From a bacterium (GTDB lineage: Bacteria; SZUA-182; DTGQ01), in NCBI GenBank assembly GCA_040755755.1, contig JBFLZW010000001.1:124001-188000 (forward strand): a stretch of DNA of 64,000 nucleotides. The letters run 5' to 3'. How positions within the stretch are numbered: position 1 is the stretch's first letter; each line of letters starts with the position of its first letter. A program made the translations under genes and the position numbers. Positions 18,057 to 27,137 of this stretch are shown here, one piece after another. The notes under the pieces were generated by a model, which saw only the letters and a program-made list of their open reading frames with translations, was not told where the DNA came from and ran no database searches.

Positions 18057-18390
18057 GTACTCTCTATGCTCCGCGATGTTACTCCGCGTATGCTCCGTAT
18101 GTATTCCGCAGTGAAGGCACCTGTTCCCTCTTGATGAGGGCGACTGTTCTCCATCGCCCCTTTGGGGAGAGGGTTGGGGTGAGGGGCTCTTTTGGTAAGT
18201 AGCCTAAAGTAAAGTAAGTGACATCGCCCTTAAGGTGGAAGGCCGGGCAGGGATGAATCAAAGAATTACCCTCCTTTGGATATACTACCAATTTTGGGAG
18301 CCCCTACCTCACCAAGACTGCCTATACACTATCGTATCGTCCTATCGGACGGTAGCATCATACCATTGTTTCCGGGTTTTAACAATTTTA
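18057..18390. other. Intergenic region with a GAGAGGGTTGGGGTGAGG repeat
   Basis: No gene is seen. Around 18160-18190 lies GGGGAGAGGGTTGGGGTGAG, the purine-rich repeat scattered through many bacterial intergenic regions. The rest is unremarkable up to the tRNA promoter. Confidence 0.5.
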
Positions 18391-18420
18391 TTGACATCCG
18401 CCTGTTTTGCTGGGTATAAT
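18391..18420 (+). promoter_or_regulatory. Sigma-70 promoter of the tRNA-Gly gene
   Basis: TTGACA at 18391-18396 and TATAAT at 18415-18420 are both perfect consensus, separated by 18 bases. Transcription would begin about six bases before the tRNA at 18433. Confidence 0.85.
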
Positions 18421-18432
18421 GCAGTCTGAAAA

Positions 18433-18504
18433 GCGGGCATAACTCAGCGGTAGAGTACAAGCTTCCCAAGCTTGGAGTCGCGGGTTCAAATCCCGTTGCC
18501 CGCT
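18433..18504 (+). tRNA. tRNA-Gly (anticodon CCC)
   Basis: A full cloverleaf of 72 bases: acceptor GCGGGCA with TGCCCGC, D arm ACTC/GAGT, anticodon stem CAAGC/GCTTG around loop TTCCCAA (anticodon CCC, reading GGG), and T arm GCGGG/CCCGT around TTCAAAT. The discriminator base is T and CCA is not encoded. A consensus promoter lies just upstream. Confidence 0.95.
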
Positions 18505-18772
18505 CTTGTTTATCCTCTTGCAGAAAAAAGAGAAAAAAGGTCAGCGCTGAGTTCACATCACCGGAAACCCACCCACGAGTCGCCACAAGCCTCACTTCTC
18601 TTCCTTACGAATTATGTGGCTAACTCCGGGCGGGGGTAAAGTGAGAAACTCGATCCTCAGTACGGAGATCGCCTCAGTCCCCTGCCCAGGGAATGTGATT
18701 GCCCTTTTGGGTGGTGGATATTGGAACCGTAATTGATGATAACCTTAAGGCTATGGCGGGCGGGACGGCCAG
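18505..18772. other. Spacer between tRNA-Gly and larC
   Basis: No gene is seen. CGGGCGGG at 18757-18764 pairs with CCCGCCCG at 18779-18786 across the larC stop; it is a GC-rich hairpin that could end larBC transcription, although no T-tract follows. Confidence 0.4.
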
Positions 18773-19990
18773 TCATTCCCCGCCCGGCATTGCCTGCAAA
18801 GCCTGCAGCGCCGCCTGGTAAATTTCCTTCAAGGGCCGGTGGCTTTTCACAGCAATTTGCCGGCAGTCCTCGTATTCCGGCGAAGCGGTGACAACCTTTC
18901 CGTTGAGTTTGCCAGTCTTGACCCTGACAGGCCCGAAGGGCGTGATCACGGAGACGACCTGGCGGGGCAGGGTTTTTCTCCAGCTATCCTTGATGCGGAT
19001 ACCCAGGGTGGAGGTTTCCTGAAAAATGATCGAGCACAGCTCATCGATCACAGGTGGGGTGGTAAGCACGCTGAGGCGGGTGGCTGGACGGTTTTTTTTC
19101 ATGGCCAGGGGGATAAGCGAGACATCGAGGGCTCCGGCTGAGAACAGGCGGTGGATGAGATAATCGTATATTTCCGGGTTCATGTCATCGATATCGGTCT
19201 CCAGCATCGATACTTGCTCCAGGTGCCAGTCAGGGACGGTGGTTCCCATGATTACCCGCAGGAAATTCGGTATTTGCTCAATCTCCCGGGTTCCGGCACC
19301 ATAGCCTGTCTTTTGGATGCAGAGGGAAGGCAGCGGTCCGAAACCTGAAGCCAGATGGGAAATGATGGCCGCACCAGTCGGGGTGACCAGTTCATGAGGG
19401 ATGCCGGTCGAGTATACCGGCACATCGGTAAGAAGCTCCAGGGTGGCCGGACCGGGGACGGGGATGGTGCCGTGCTCGGTTTGAACAAAGCCGGTCCCCA
19501 GGTTCAGGGGAGAGGAGAAAATTTTGTCAATGCCAAGGGCCTTGACTCCCATGACCGCACCGACGATATCGACCACCGAGTCCAGATAGCCAAGCTCGTG
19601 AAAGTGAATTTCGTCGATGCTCTTGCCGTGAGCTTTGGCTTCAGCCCGGGCAATGGCGGTAAAAATCCGGATGCTGAGGCTTCGGATATCCTCGGAAAGC
19701 GGACTTTGTTCCAGGAGGCTGACAAAATCCCGCAGGGTCCTTCGGTGATGATGGGAGGAACCGGATTCAGATTTAGACTCAGGTTCAGGTTCGGGAATGC
19801 AGACCTTGATGAGGGTGCCGCTCAGGGCTCCCCGGACCGTGGGCTGCGGTTCCAGGACCAGTCCCCTGAGGGAGGAGATTGACTGTAATTGTCCGGTCAG
19901 CCAATGAATGTCCAGCCCTAATTCTGTGAGCGCGCCTAAAATCATATCACCGCTGATACCGGAATAGCAGTCAAAATAGAGGACTTTCAA
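18773..19990 (-). CDS. larC: Nickel-pincer cofactor synthesis protein LarC
   Basis: LarC (DUF111) is a CTP-dependent enzyme that inserts nickel into the pincer nucleotide used by lactate racemase and other LarA-type enzymes. The hallmark start VLYFDCYSGISGDMILGAL is intact, followed by HFHELGYLDSVVDIVG with the metal-binding acids and histidines, GTIPVPGPATLELL and TPTGAAIISHL. A TTG at 19990, with GGAG nine bases upstream, is preferred because homology begins right there; this gives 405 residues. It follows larB by 20 bases in the same operon. larA and larE are not in the window. Confidence 0.9.
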   Translation of the reverse strand: MKVLYFDCYSGISGDMILGALTELGLDIHWLTGQLQSISSLRGLVLEPQPTVRGALSGTLIKVCIPEPEPESKSESGSSHHHRRTLRDFVSLLEQSPLSEDIRSLSIRIFTAIARAEAKAHGKSIDEIHFHELGYLDSVVDIVGAVMGVKALGIDKIFSSPLNLGTGFVQTEHGTIPVPGPATLELLTDVPVYSTGIPHELVTPTGAAIISHLASGFGPLPSLCIQKTGYGAGTREIEQIPNFLRVIMGTTVPDWHLEQVSMLETDIDDMNPEIYDYLIHRLFSAGALDVSLIPLAMKKNRPATRLSVLTTPPVIDELCSIIFQETSTLGIRIKDSWRKTLPRQVVSVITPFGPVRVKTGKLNGKVVTASPEYEDCRQIAVKSHRPLKEIYQAALQALQAMPGGE

Positions 19991-20010
19991 CTTTCTGTCT
20001 CCTCTGTAGA

Positions 20011-20790
20011 CTACTGTCCAGGCAATTCCGGACTGCCGTCCGGCGCATCGAGGGTATTGATGAGATGGGCGATGCATCCGGCAGAATAGCCATTATCGAT
20101 ATTGACCACAGCCACGCCGCCGACACAACTGTTGAGCATGGACAGGAGGGCTGCCACACCGCCGAAACTTGCCCCATAGCCGATGCTGGTAGGCACGGCA
20201 ATGACCGGCTTATTGACCAGGCCGCCGACCACACTGGCCAGAGCCCCCTCCATCCCGGCCACGACCACGATGACTCTGGCCTCATCGAGAAGGTGCTGAT
20301 GGTCAAGCAGCCGGTGGATGCCCGCCACGCCAACATCAAAGAGATTGGTTACCCTGCTGCCGTGGACCCGGGCTGTAATGGCTGCCTCCTGGGCAATGGG
20401 GATATCGGCGGTTCCGGCAGACAGGACCATGACCTGCCCTTTTGGGGGCAGCGGCTCCTTCTGGACAACGATCATCCGGCCCTGCGGGTAAAACAGGGCA
20501 TCGGAAGCGATCGCTTTGATGGCTTCGTAGATCTGCGGATCAGCTTTAGTGGCCAGGAGTGTCGATCCAGCGGCAATGATTCTTTGGGCAATGTGGACGA
20601 TCTGCTCCAGGGTCTTGCCAGGGCAGAAAACCGCCTCCGGAAACCCCCGGCGCAGGTGCCGGTGGTGGTCAAGCTTGGCAAAGACCAGGTCCTCGTACGG
20701 GAGGTTCTTCAGCTCTCCAAGGGCCTCATCAAGGTTAATATCCCCCTTTTGCAGGGATTCCAATATGCTTCGGATTCGTGCCGGGTTCAT
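20011..20790 (-). CDS. larB: Nickel-pincer cofactor synthesis protein LarB
   Basis: LarB is an AIR-carboxylase (PurE)-like enzyme that carboxylates and hydrolyses nicotinate adenine dinucleotide, the first step of pincer-cofactor synthesis. Visible signs are the N-terminal DLDEALGEL-like helix (NLDEALGELKNL), EAVFCPGKTLEQI, the PurE-like core VLSAGTADIPIAQEAAITA, and GMEGALASVVGGLVNKPVIAVPTS with YGASFGG. The length of 259 residues is normal for the family. It is the first gene of larBC. Confidence 0.92.
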   Translation of the reverse strand: MNPARIRSILESLQKGDINLDEALGELKNLPYEDLVFAKLDHHRHLRRGFPEAVFCPGKTLEQIVHIAQRIIAAGSTLLATKADPQIYEAIKAIASDALFYPQGRMIVVQKEPLPPKGQVMVLSAGTADIPIAQEAAITARVHGSRVTNLFDVGVAGIHRLLDHQHLLDEARVIVVVAGMEGALASVVGGLVNKPVIAVPTSIGYGASFGGVAALLSMLNSCVGGVAVVNIDNGYSAGCIAHLINTLDAPDGSPELPGQ

Positions 20791-20849
20791 GAGGGATTTT
20801 AGCCATATTCAGGTGAGTTTGTCAACCGCAAAACTGGAAGCTCGCTCTT

Positions 20850-22823
20850 TCATTGTTCCTGACTCCGGGGGACCTGCGGTTGGTCCTCGCCGGTATAGAC
20901 AAGGAGGGTTCCGCTGAGAGTGCCAAAGTAAATATTGCCATCCTGCCCCTCAGTCAAAGAGCAGACTTTGCCGGTCGATTGGAACATTCTCGGATTAGCT
21001 TCGGGCCTGTCCTGTGATCTGTCATAGGGATTCGCGGTCCAGGGATCCTGAGGGTTGTAGCGGATGAAATAGCCGCTTACCGCAGAACCCAGGTAGATAG
21101 TGCCGTTGTCAGCGCAGATCATATCCAGCACTTCGGTACTGCCACCAAGAAACCCTTTCGAATCGAATGAATCGGAGTTGGGATCATAACTGAAAATCCT
21201 GTTCATGTCACCGGTCCCGGCAGCATATACCAGGCCGTCTTTCCCGATAGTGAGCCCCAGGGCTCCCTCATCGGCTGGCTTGGGATCGATTATGGTGAAG
21301 GATTTGTCAGCAGGGTCAAAGGAAAATATCTTGCCTGCCGGTCGCTTATAGGCATTGACCGGAGCTGGCAGTACGAGGCCGTAGAGGATCCCGTCGGCAG
21401 CAATGGCCAGGCAGTCGATACTGTTCTGGTTCGAAACCGGCTGGCCAAGATACTCGAATTTTTCTGTCGCGGGATCGTAGGAAAAAAGACAGGCATAAGA
21501 TTCTCCCGGCGCTGCATATTGCCATCCCGTACAGCCATAGATCTTCCCGTCCTGGGCTGTAACCAGATCCTTGATCATAATCGGTCTTCCCCGTGCATCC
21601 CCGGCGAAGGAAATCACCCGGCCAAAATCACGGGGATTGGACTCCGGGCTGCTGCCCGGGTTCCATTCCCCGGCAGGGTCATAAATGGCAAAATTGGCAT
21701 ATCCTGCTGTTTCGCCCGTTGAAATGAGCCTGTTTCCTCCGCCGATATAAATCAGGCCATTGGTTCCGGTGGTCATGGCCGCGCATTCGTAGTCCAGAGT
21801 GCCAAGGTCAGTGATTGTATCGGCGGCGGGATCATAAACAAACATACGCGCTCCCCGCGGGGAGCTGATATTCGTCCCACCGTAAATGCGGCCATCCGGC
21901 CCGCCCGTCAGGGAGAGAATCCGGCTGGCTTCCGTGTCGGGCTTTCCCAACTCCCTGATTGCTTCGGTATCGGGTTTTGGATCGGGTTTACTGACCGGTA
22001 CCGGCACCGTGAGTTTGAACGTTCCCCGCTCTGCCTCCCGGCCAAGATCATCGGTAATGATATAACTTCCTTCAACCTCGAAAGAACCGGCGAAAGCGCA
22101 AGAAACACCACGAGGACAGAGCAAGTTTTCGGCTTCTCCACTCAACTCGGCCGTGTGGCCTGACGGGAATTCAGCGGTAAAGGAGATCGGGGCCTTGCCA
22201 AGAGCCGGAGTGTACTGAAACCGGGTAACGGTCCCCCGGTCAAGGAGCAGAGGAGAATCTTTAATCTCAATGACTTGCCGGTCATTATCGGCATCGAGGA
22301 TCAGTGCTCCTTTTCCTGGCGCGCTACCTTCCGCACCGGATGTCGTCTGCTGGCTTTGCCATTCTCCCTCCAGCCTGTCAGGAGCAGGGGCGGGCTTTTC
22401 CCCGACCTGTGGCCATTGCGGAAGCGGCACGACAGTAGTCACTGGAATAACAGGTGTAACGGGGAGTGACCATTGCCATCGGGGAAGAGTTATCACCGGT
22501 AAAGAGTATGCGGGAGTAAGAGAAAACCCGGAAGAGAAAGCGGGGGCTCTCCAGGTGTAAGCGGTGGAGTTTCCCCATGCTCTCGACCATGATCCTGAAA
22601 ATGGAGAAAATAATCCTGCGCTGGAGTAATTGCCGGCAAGCGGATTCAAGGAGAAAACTGGAGAACCAAAAGAAAATCCGCTGCCAGGATACCCCCATTG
22701 CGATAATGCTGCGGAGGCATTGGTCAAACTGATCAAGACCACGATCAAACCCGTGGTTAACCAGGATTTCAATGCGTTTGCTTTCTTACTATTTAATTTC
22801 CCTGTTTCATTGTCCGGTATCAT
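20850..22823 (-). CDS. Secreted beta-propeller protein
   Basis: 657 residues. A hydrophobic segment (TTGLIVVLISLTNASAAL) acts as signal or anchor after a basic start. Residues 50-150 are rich in Pro, Trp and Ser (for example VITLPRWQWSLPV). From about residue 300 there are six or seven propeller blades of the form DGRIYGG...FVYDPAADTITDLG, such as DGKIYGCTG, DGILYGLV, DGLVYAAG, NGTIYLGS and DGNIYFGT. This resembles Kelch or SMP-30-like propellers, and no catalytic motif is evident. It would work in the periplasm or at the surface. RBS AAGGAG precedes ATG 22823. The function is unknown. Confidence 0.7.
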   Translation of the reverse strand: MIPDNETGKLNSKKANALKSWLTTGLIVVLISLTNASAALSQWGYPGSGFSFGSPVFSLNPLAGNYSSAGLFSPFSGSWSRAWGNSTAYTWRAPAFSSGFSLTPAYSLPVITLPRWQWSLPVTPVIPVTTVVPLPQWPQVGEKPAPAPDRLEGEWQSQQTTSGAEGSAPGKGALILDADNDRQVIEIKDSPLLLDRGTVTRFQYTPALGKAPISFTAEFPSGHTAELSGEAENLLCPRGVSCAFAGSFEVEGSYIITDDLGREAERGTFKLTVPVPVSKPDPKPDTEAIRELGKPDTEASRILSLTGGPDGRIYGGTNISSPRGARMFVYDPAADTITDLGTLDYECAAMTTGTNGLIYIGGGNRLISTGETAGYANFAIYDPAGEWNPGSSPESNPRDFGRVISFAGDARGRPIMIKDLVTAQDGKIYGCTGWQYAAPGESYACLFSYDPATEKFEYLGQPVSNQNSIDCLAIAADGILYGLVLPAPVNAYKRPAGKIFSFDPADKSFTIIDPKPADEGALGLTIGKDGLVYAAGTGDMNRIFSYDPNSDSFDSKGFLGGSTEVLDMICADNGTIYLGSAVSGYFIRYNPQDPWTANPYDRSQDRPEANPRMFQSTGKVCSLTEGQDGNIYFGTLSGTLLVYTGEDQPQVPRSQEQ

Positions 22824-23252
22824 TCCCTCACCCTCTCCTTAACCCATTTTTGAAGATTAATCAGTCAATTAAGCCCGATTAGACCTACAACGCATTATTT
22901 GTACCATTTACAATAGTTGCAAGGTTCTAACCGGCTTTCCGTGTCAGACGGGAACTTTCTTCATTGGTTACGCAACCTCACTACCAGAGCCGGAGCTCTT
23001 TCATTCCTGCTCAAGATCATACGGGAATCGCTCAGTTATCAGTGATCAGAAAAAAACTCATAGCCGCTAACCAACGGCTGGCAGCTTCTTTTTATCAACT
23101 GGGCGGTAGGGAAAAGGGCCTGAAAGGTACGAGAAATTATCGGCAGTCAGGTTTTACCTGCGCGATGCGCTTCCTGGAAGTCAGCAGCAGCAGCCCAGGG
23201 TAAAAGTGATCTGAACAGAACAGCACCGGCGCAGAAAGGAGATCAGTGCAGG
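22824..23252. other. Divergent intergenic region
   Basis: It holds the upstream regions of the leftward propeller gene and the rightward baeRF gene. I see no clear promoter pair, RNA or repeat. Confidence 0.4.
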
Positions 23253-24419
23253 ATGATGGAGTTGCTGAACATAGATAACCTCAAAATGCTTCTGAAAGAG
23301 CATCAGAAGCCGTGTATCTCGATTTTCATGCCAACCCACCGCAGGGGCAAGGATGTTGAACAGGACCCCATTCGGTTTAAAAACCTCCTCCACGGGACTG
23401 CAAAGTCGGCAATGGATCAGGGCTTTCGCTCTTCTGAGGTAAAAGAGCTTATATATCCGGCAGAGAGACTCTTGGACGATACCAACTTCTGGCGGCATCA
23501 AAATGAGGGACTGGCGGTTTTTATCGCCCCGCAGGAGTTCTCCTGTTTCCGTCTTCCTGTTCAATTTGAGGAATTGGCCGTTGTATCTCATCGCTTCCAT
23601 ATCAAACCGCTCATTCCTCTGGTCAGCGTAAACGGGCATTTCTTTATTTTAGCCATCGGCCAAAAGTATCCCCGGCTGTTCCACGGCTCGCATTACAGCC
23701 TGAGTGAAGTCGAGATCAAAGAGGTCATTCCCCAGAGCCTGGAGGAAGCCCTGAAATTCGATGAGCCGGAAAAACAAACGCAATTTCATACCCGAACGCC
23801 CGAAGTAAAAGGAGGAAGACGCGCGGCAGTATTTCATGGCCAGGGAGTTGATACCGACGAGGTCAGACACAAGAAGGACATTCTCCGGTATTTTCAGATG
23901 ATTGACCGAGGCCTTCATGCGATGATCGCCGGAGAGCACTCACCATTAGTCATTGCGGGAGTAGAGTATCTGCTTCCAATCTACCGGGAGGCAAACACCT
24001 ATCCCCACCTCATTGAGGAGGGCATCCCTGCAAACCCCGAAGATATGAGCGAGGATGAGCTGCACGACCGTGCCTGGAAGGCTGTTGAGCCTGAGTTCCA
24101 AAAATCACAGATGGAAGCGTCTTCACTCTACCGGCAGCTTGCCGGCTCTGGACGCACTTCTCATGATCTTCAGGAGATTATCGAAGCATCATATCATGAC
24201 CGGATTGATATCCTCTTTGTCACCTCGGGGCTGCAGAAATGGGGCACCTTTGATCCACAGTCAATCAAGGTGATCATCCACCGGGAAAGGCAACCCGGCG
24301 ATGAAGACCTTTTGGACCTTGCAGCCGTGCAAACCCTTCTGCACCGGGGAGATGTCTATATCCTGCAGCCAGAGCAAATGCCAGACCATTATCCCCTGGC
24401 CGCTGTTTTCCGCTTTTAG
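23253..24419 (+). CDS. baeRF family protein (bacterial eRF1-like)
   Basis: A 388-residue protein of the bacterial archaeo-eukaryotic release-factor superfamily: an N-terminal ISIFMPTHRRGKDVEQDPIR segment, a middle domain with ILAIGQKYPRLF, and the eRF1-like core AAVFHGQGVDTDEVRHKKDI leading to DRGLHAMIAGEHSPLVIAGV. The GQG in that loop recalls the GGQ loop of release factors and is typical of baeRF proteins. The C-terminal RIDILFVTSGLQKWGTFDP and HRGDVYIL segments also match. Proposed family roles are ribosome rescue or stress response, with little experimental proof. It is convergent with the cytochrome gene, one base between stops. Confidence 0.8.
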   Translation: MMELLNIDNLKMLLKEHQKPCISIFMPTHRRGKDVEQDPIRFKNLLHGTAKSAMDQGFRSSEVKELIYPAERLLDDTNFWRHQNEGLAVFIAPQEFSCFRLPVQFEELAVVSHRFHIKPLIPLVSVNGHFFILAIGQKYPRLFHGSHYSLSEVEIKEVIPQSLEEALKFDEPEKQTQFHTRTPEVKGGRRAAVFHGQGVDTDEVRHKKDILRYFQMIDRGLHAMIAGEHSPLVIAGVEYLLPIYREANTYPHLIEEGIPANPEDMSEDELHDRAWKAVEPEFQKSQMEASSLYRQLAGSGRTSHDLQEIIEASYHDRIDILFVTSGLQKWGTFDPQSIKVIIHRERQPGDEDLLDLAAVQTLLHRGDVYILQPEQMPDHYPLAAVFRF

Positions 24420-24420
24420 G

Positions 24421-25182
24421 TTATGAGTTTTTTCCCCTCCGGATAATACTCAGGTTGCCGTAACCCTTACCCTCATGGCATTGCTCACAGGTACTTTCCG
24501 AAGACCGGCAAAACCCTTCGTGGCATTCAATGCAGGCAACCTCTGGATGGAGATCGAGTAAGGAGACTTCCTTCCCCTCGAACCGGATGCCCAGATGAGC
24601 CGGGTGACACGAAGTACACTTCGCGGCATTGATATCCTGATTAGTATGGCATGTTCCAAAGCAATCTTTTTTCATGTCCGGCAGATGGGTAGCCTCTCCA
24701 TGAGCAATTCTGCGATGGCAGGGCATGCATTGGTTCCTTGTGCCAACTTTTTGCATCAGCTTAATATGCTTCAGGTGATTCAAATTGACCGTTTTATCAG
24801 GACGAATAGCTCTATCCATATCTTCAAGTTGATGGCAGCCATCCCGGATGCATACTATCGGCTGAGCAGCCTCGAAATGATAGTTGCCGGTGATATGATA
24901 AACCAGAGAGAGAAGACCGGTGACTTTGGCCTTGAAAAGCCCCACCAGCCCTGGTTGAGAATGGCATTTCATACAATTGTGCATTTTGGGATTGGCAGCA
25001 TTATACGGGCCGTGTTTTGAAAATTTCCAATTATTACCAAGCTCCTTCATCTCATGACAACTGATGCAAAACCATGAGCTGAAGGTAATCTCGATTCCCC
25101 CAAGAGTTATTATTCCAAATAACGCCAGTCCGGCTGCAACTATGACCAGCTTCTTTGCCAAGCTCCTGACTCTTTTATTCAT
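24421..25182 (-). CDS. Octahaem NapC/NirT-like cytochrome c, membrane-anchored (copy 1)
   Basis: An N-terminal anchor (KKLVIVAAGLALFGIITLGG) is followed by FCISCHEMKE, the NapC/NirT-type first haem site. In all, eight haem attachment motifs are visible: six CxxCH, one CX4CH (CIRDGCH) and one CX3CH (CFGTCH). NapC-type proteins take electrons from menaquinol and pass them to periplasmic partners. The copy at 46184 is closely similar along the whole length and the one at 62202 is more distant. Where the others have CFLCH or CFACH, this copy has an extra residue. The distal half lacks an obvious enzyme active site, so an electron-transfer role is inferred. Confidence 0.88.
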   Translation of the reverse strand: MNKRVRSLAKKLVIVAAGLALFGIITLGGIEITFSSWFCISCHEMKELGNNWKFSKHGPYNAANPKMHNCMKCHSQPGLVGLFKAKVTGLLSLVYHITGNYHFEAAQPIVCIRDGCHQLEDMDRAIRPDKTVNLNHLKHIKLMQKVGTRNQCMPCHRRIAHGEATHLPDMKKDCFGTCHTNQDINAAKCTSCHPAHLGIRFEGKEVSLLDLHPEVACIECHEGFCRSSESTCEQCHEGKGYGNLSIIRRGKNS

Positions 25183-25917
25183 ACAACTGCCTTCCCTCTC
25201 TCACTCTCACTCTCCCACCCTTTTCTCTCTTCTTCTTTACTCCACAGAAATCCGGTGAGCACCTATCCTGAAAGTCCCAGGCTGGACATCCGTGCTCCAT
25301 CCCCCAGCTAACCCTCTTCCCCAGGGGAGATGGAGTGAACGGTTACGCACCTTCAGCATTGGAGTCAAAGGCCGGGGGTCTTTCGAAGTCTTTCGGATAG
25401 GCACCTGGTGCCTGATAATCCTGGTCGATCAAATGACCGGCCGATATGCACACCATAACAATTACGACCGCGGGAGTTGCCACAATAGAGGTTGCTCACC
25501 GGGTTTTGAACGTGCATCCTTGGGTACAGCATGGTTGTAAAGATGACGGCAAGCGGACACCGTGTCAGCATGTCATCTGATCAGAGAAAAGGAAATCCAT
25601 CCCCTGATTCAGAGAACAGGATATATTCTCATCGGTATTATTTGGTAAGCAAGGAAAATGCCGGACTGGTTTATTAGTGGTCAGAGGAGAGAAGAGAGTG
25701 GTCAGTGGCCAGTGGTCAGTGATCGGTGGAACGAGGAATTGGCCTTGCATAATGGCTGAAACACCACAGGAAAAGTGGAACTTCATCTCGTCCCGGAGGC
25801 AGAGAATGAGTGACGGTATGATAATATACAGGTTTCCTCTGTATAATTTTCATGACATTACCGGCAATTCGGACATAGATGGTATGACTGGAAACAGTAT
25901 CCCCTGGCCACTGACCA
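25183..25917. other. Long intergenic region with GTCAGTGG repeats
   Basis: About 735 bases without a credible gene. Near 25677-25722 there are several copies of GTGGTCAGTGG/CC, and an inverted copy (CCACTGACCACT) lies at about 25908-25919. The same repeat occurs at 55-80. Pyrimidine-rich CTCTCACTCTCACTC lies near 25198. Confidence 0.5.
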
Positions 25918-27135
25918 CTATTCATAGAGTTGATTAAACAGGTTATTGGCCAGATCCCTGTTCAGGTCCTTGAGTATCCTGTACTCATCGAGAGCGGAAC
26001 TGTTATCTCCCAGTATCATATAGGTTACGCCCAGGTTATAGTGCGCTTCGGCATACTTTGGATCAAGACGGACTGCCTGCCTGAAGGCTTCCAGTGAATC
26101 CCTGTGGCGTCCGAGGACGGCATAGGCAGAGCCCAACAGGTAATGAGTTTCTGCACGGTCGGGTTGCAGCCGGATTGCCTGCTTAAAGATTTTCAATGCC
26201 TCCCGGTCACGTTTGAGCCTGAAATAGGCCGTGCCAAGATTACAGTGTGCCTCGGCATAGTCAGGTTTCAGGCGGATCGCCTGTTTAAAGGCTTCGATGG
26301 CCTCCTGGTGACGGGCAAGCACGGCATATTCCGCACCCAGGGCGCGATGCGCTTCAACATAATCGGGTTTTAAGCGGATCACCTGTCTGAAGACTCTGAT
26401 TGCCTCGCTGTGAAGGCCAAGTGCAGCGTAGGAGGTACCCAGAGAATAGTATGCTTCGACATAGTCGGGCCTGAGCCGGATTGCCTGTTTAAAGGCTTCC
26501 ACCGCATCCCGGTGACGCTTCAGCACGGCATAGGTCGAACCCAGAGAATAATATACCTCAACATAGTCGGGCTTCAGGCGAATCACTTGTTTCAGAGCCT
26601 TGGCTGCCTCCTCATGGCGTCCGAGTTTCATATTACAATAAACGATTCTGAAGTAGGCATCGATGAACTCCGCATCTATCTCAACAGCCCTGGTGAAATC
26701 AGCGATAGCCCGCTCATACTTTTCCCTCCTGAGATATGCACCCCCCCGGCTGTAATACGCCCTGGGATTCTCGGGGTTAAGCTCTATGGCCCTGGTAAAA
26801 TCAGCGATAGCCCGCTCACTCTCGCCCTGGCCTTCATATGCATTGCCCCGCTGGTAGTAGGCATCGGCGTACTGTGAGCTTGCCTCTATGGCCTTGGTTA
26901 AATCGGAGATTGCCTGCCTGTATGCACCCTTTTTCCGTAAGGCGACTCCCTGCCGATAATAAACCTCGGCCCTCTCCTGCTTTTTCGTAACCATGAATGA
27001 CCATGCAGCAAGGATAATCGATAGGGAAACAACAATTATCAATGAGATCAGTACTTTTGCTTTCAGCTTATTATCCTCCGGCAATAAGTATTCCTGAAAG
27101 GGATGAGCGTCATTTGCCTGATAGAACATTATCAT
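25918..27135 (-). CDS. Membrane-anchored TPR protein (ten repeats)
   Basis: 405 residues from ATG 27135, chosen because it lies just past the upstream stop; a longer frame would run deep into that gene. A single membrane helix (VLISLIIVVSLSIILAAWSF) near residue 30 is followed by ten consecutive 34-residue TPR units with the pattern YVEAYYSLGTSYAALG and AIEAFKQAIRLKPD. The repeats are very alike, especially units 5-9, which suggests recent internal duplication. It probably scaffolds protein complexes at the membrane. It is translationally coupled to the outer-membrane barrel gene before it. Confidence 0.85.
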   Translation of the reverse strand: MIMFYQANDAHPFQEYLLPEDNKLKAKVLISLIIVVSLSIILAAWSFMVTKKQERAEVYYRQGVALRKKGAYRQAISDLTKAIEASSQYADAYYQRGNAYEGQGESERAIADFTRAIELNPENPRAYYSRGGAYLRREKYERAIADFTRAVEIDAEFIDAYFRIVYCNMKLGRHEEAAKALKQVIRLKPDYVEVYYSLGSTYAVLKRHRDAVEAFKQAIRLRPDYVEAYYSLGTSYAALGLHSEAIRVFRQVIRLKPDYVEAHRALGAEYAVLARHQEAIEAFKQAIRLKPDYAEAHCNLGTAYFRLKRDREALKIFKQAIRLQPDRAETHYLLGSAYAVLGRHRDSLEAFRQAVRLDPKYAEAHYNLGVTYMILGDNSSALDEYRILKDLNRDLANNLFNQLYE

Positions 27136-27137
27136 AA

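Noticed and set aside
24421-25182. Classification as a tetrahaem NapC
   Set aside because: Eight haem attachment motifs are present, so only the first half can correspond to NapC.
25253-25520. Possible c-di-GMP riboswitch upstream of the cytochrome gene
   Set aside because: The GGCAAACC and ACGCAAAGC signatures of GEMM riboswitches are missing on both strands.
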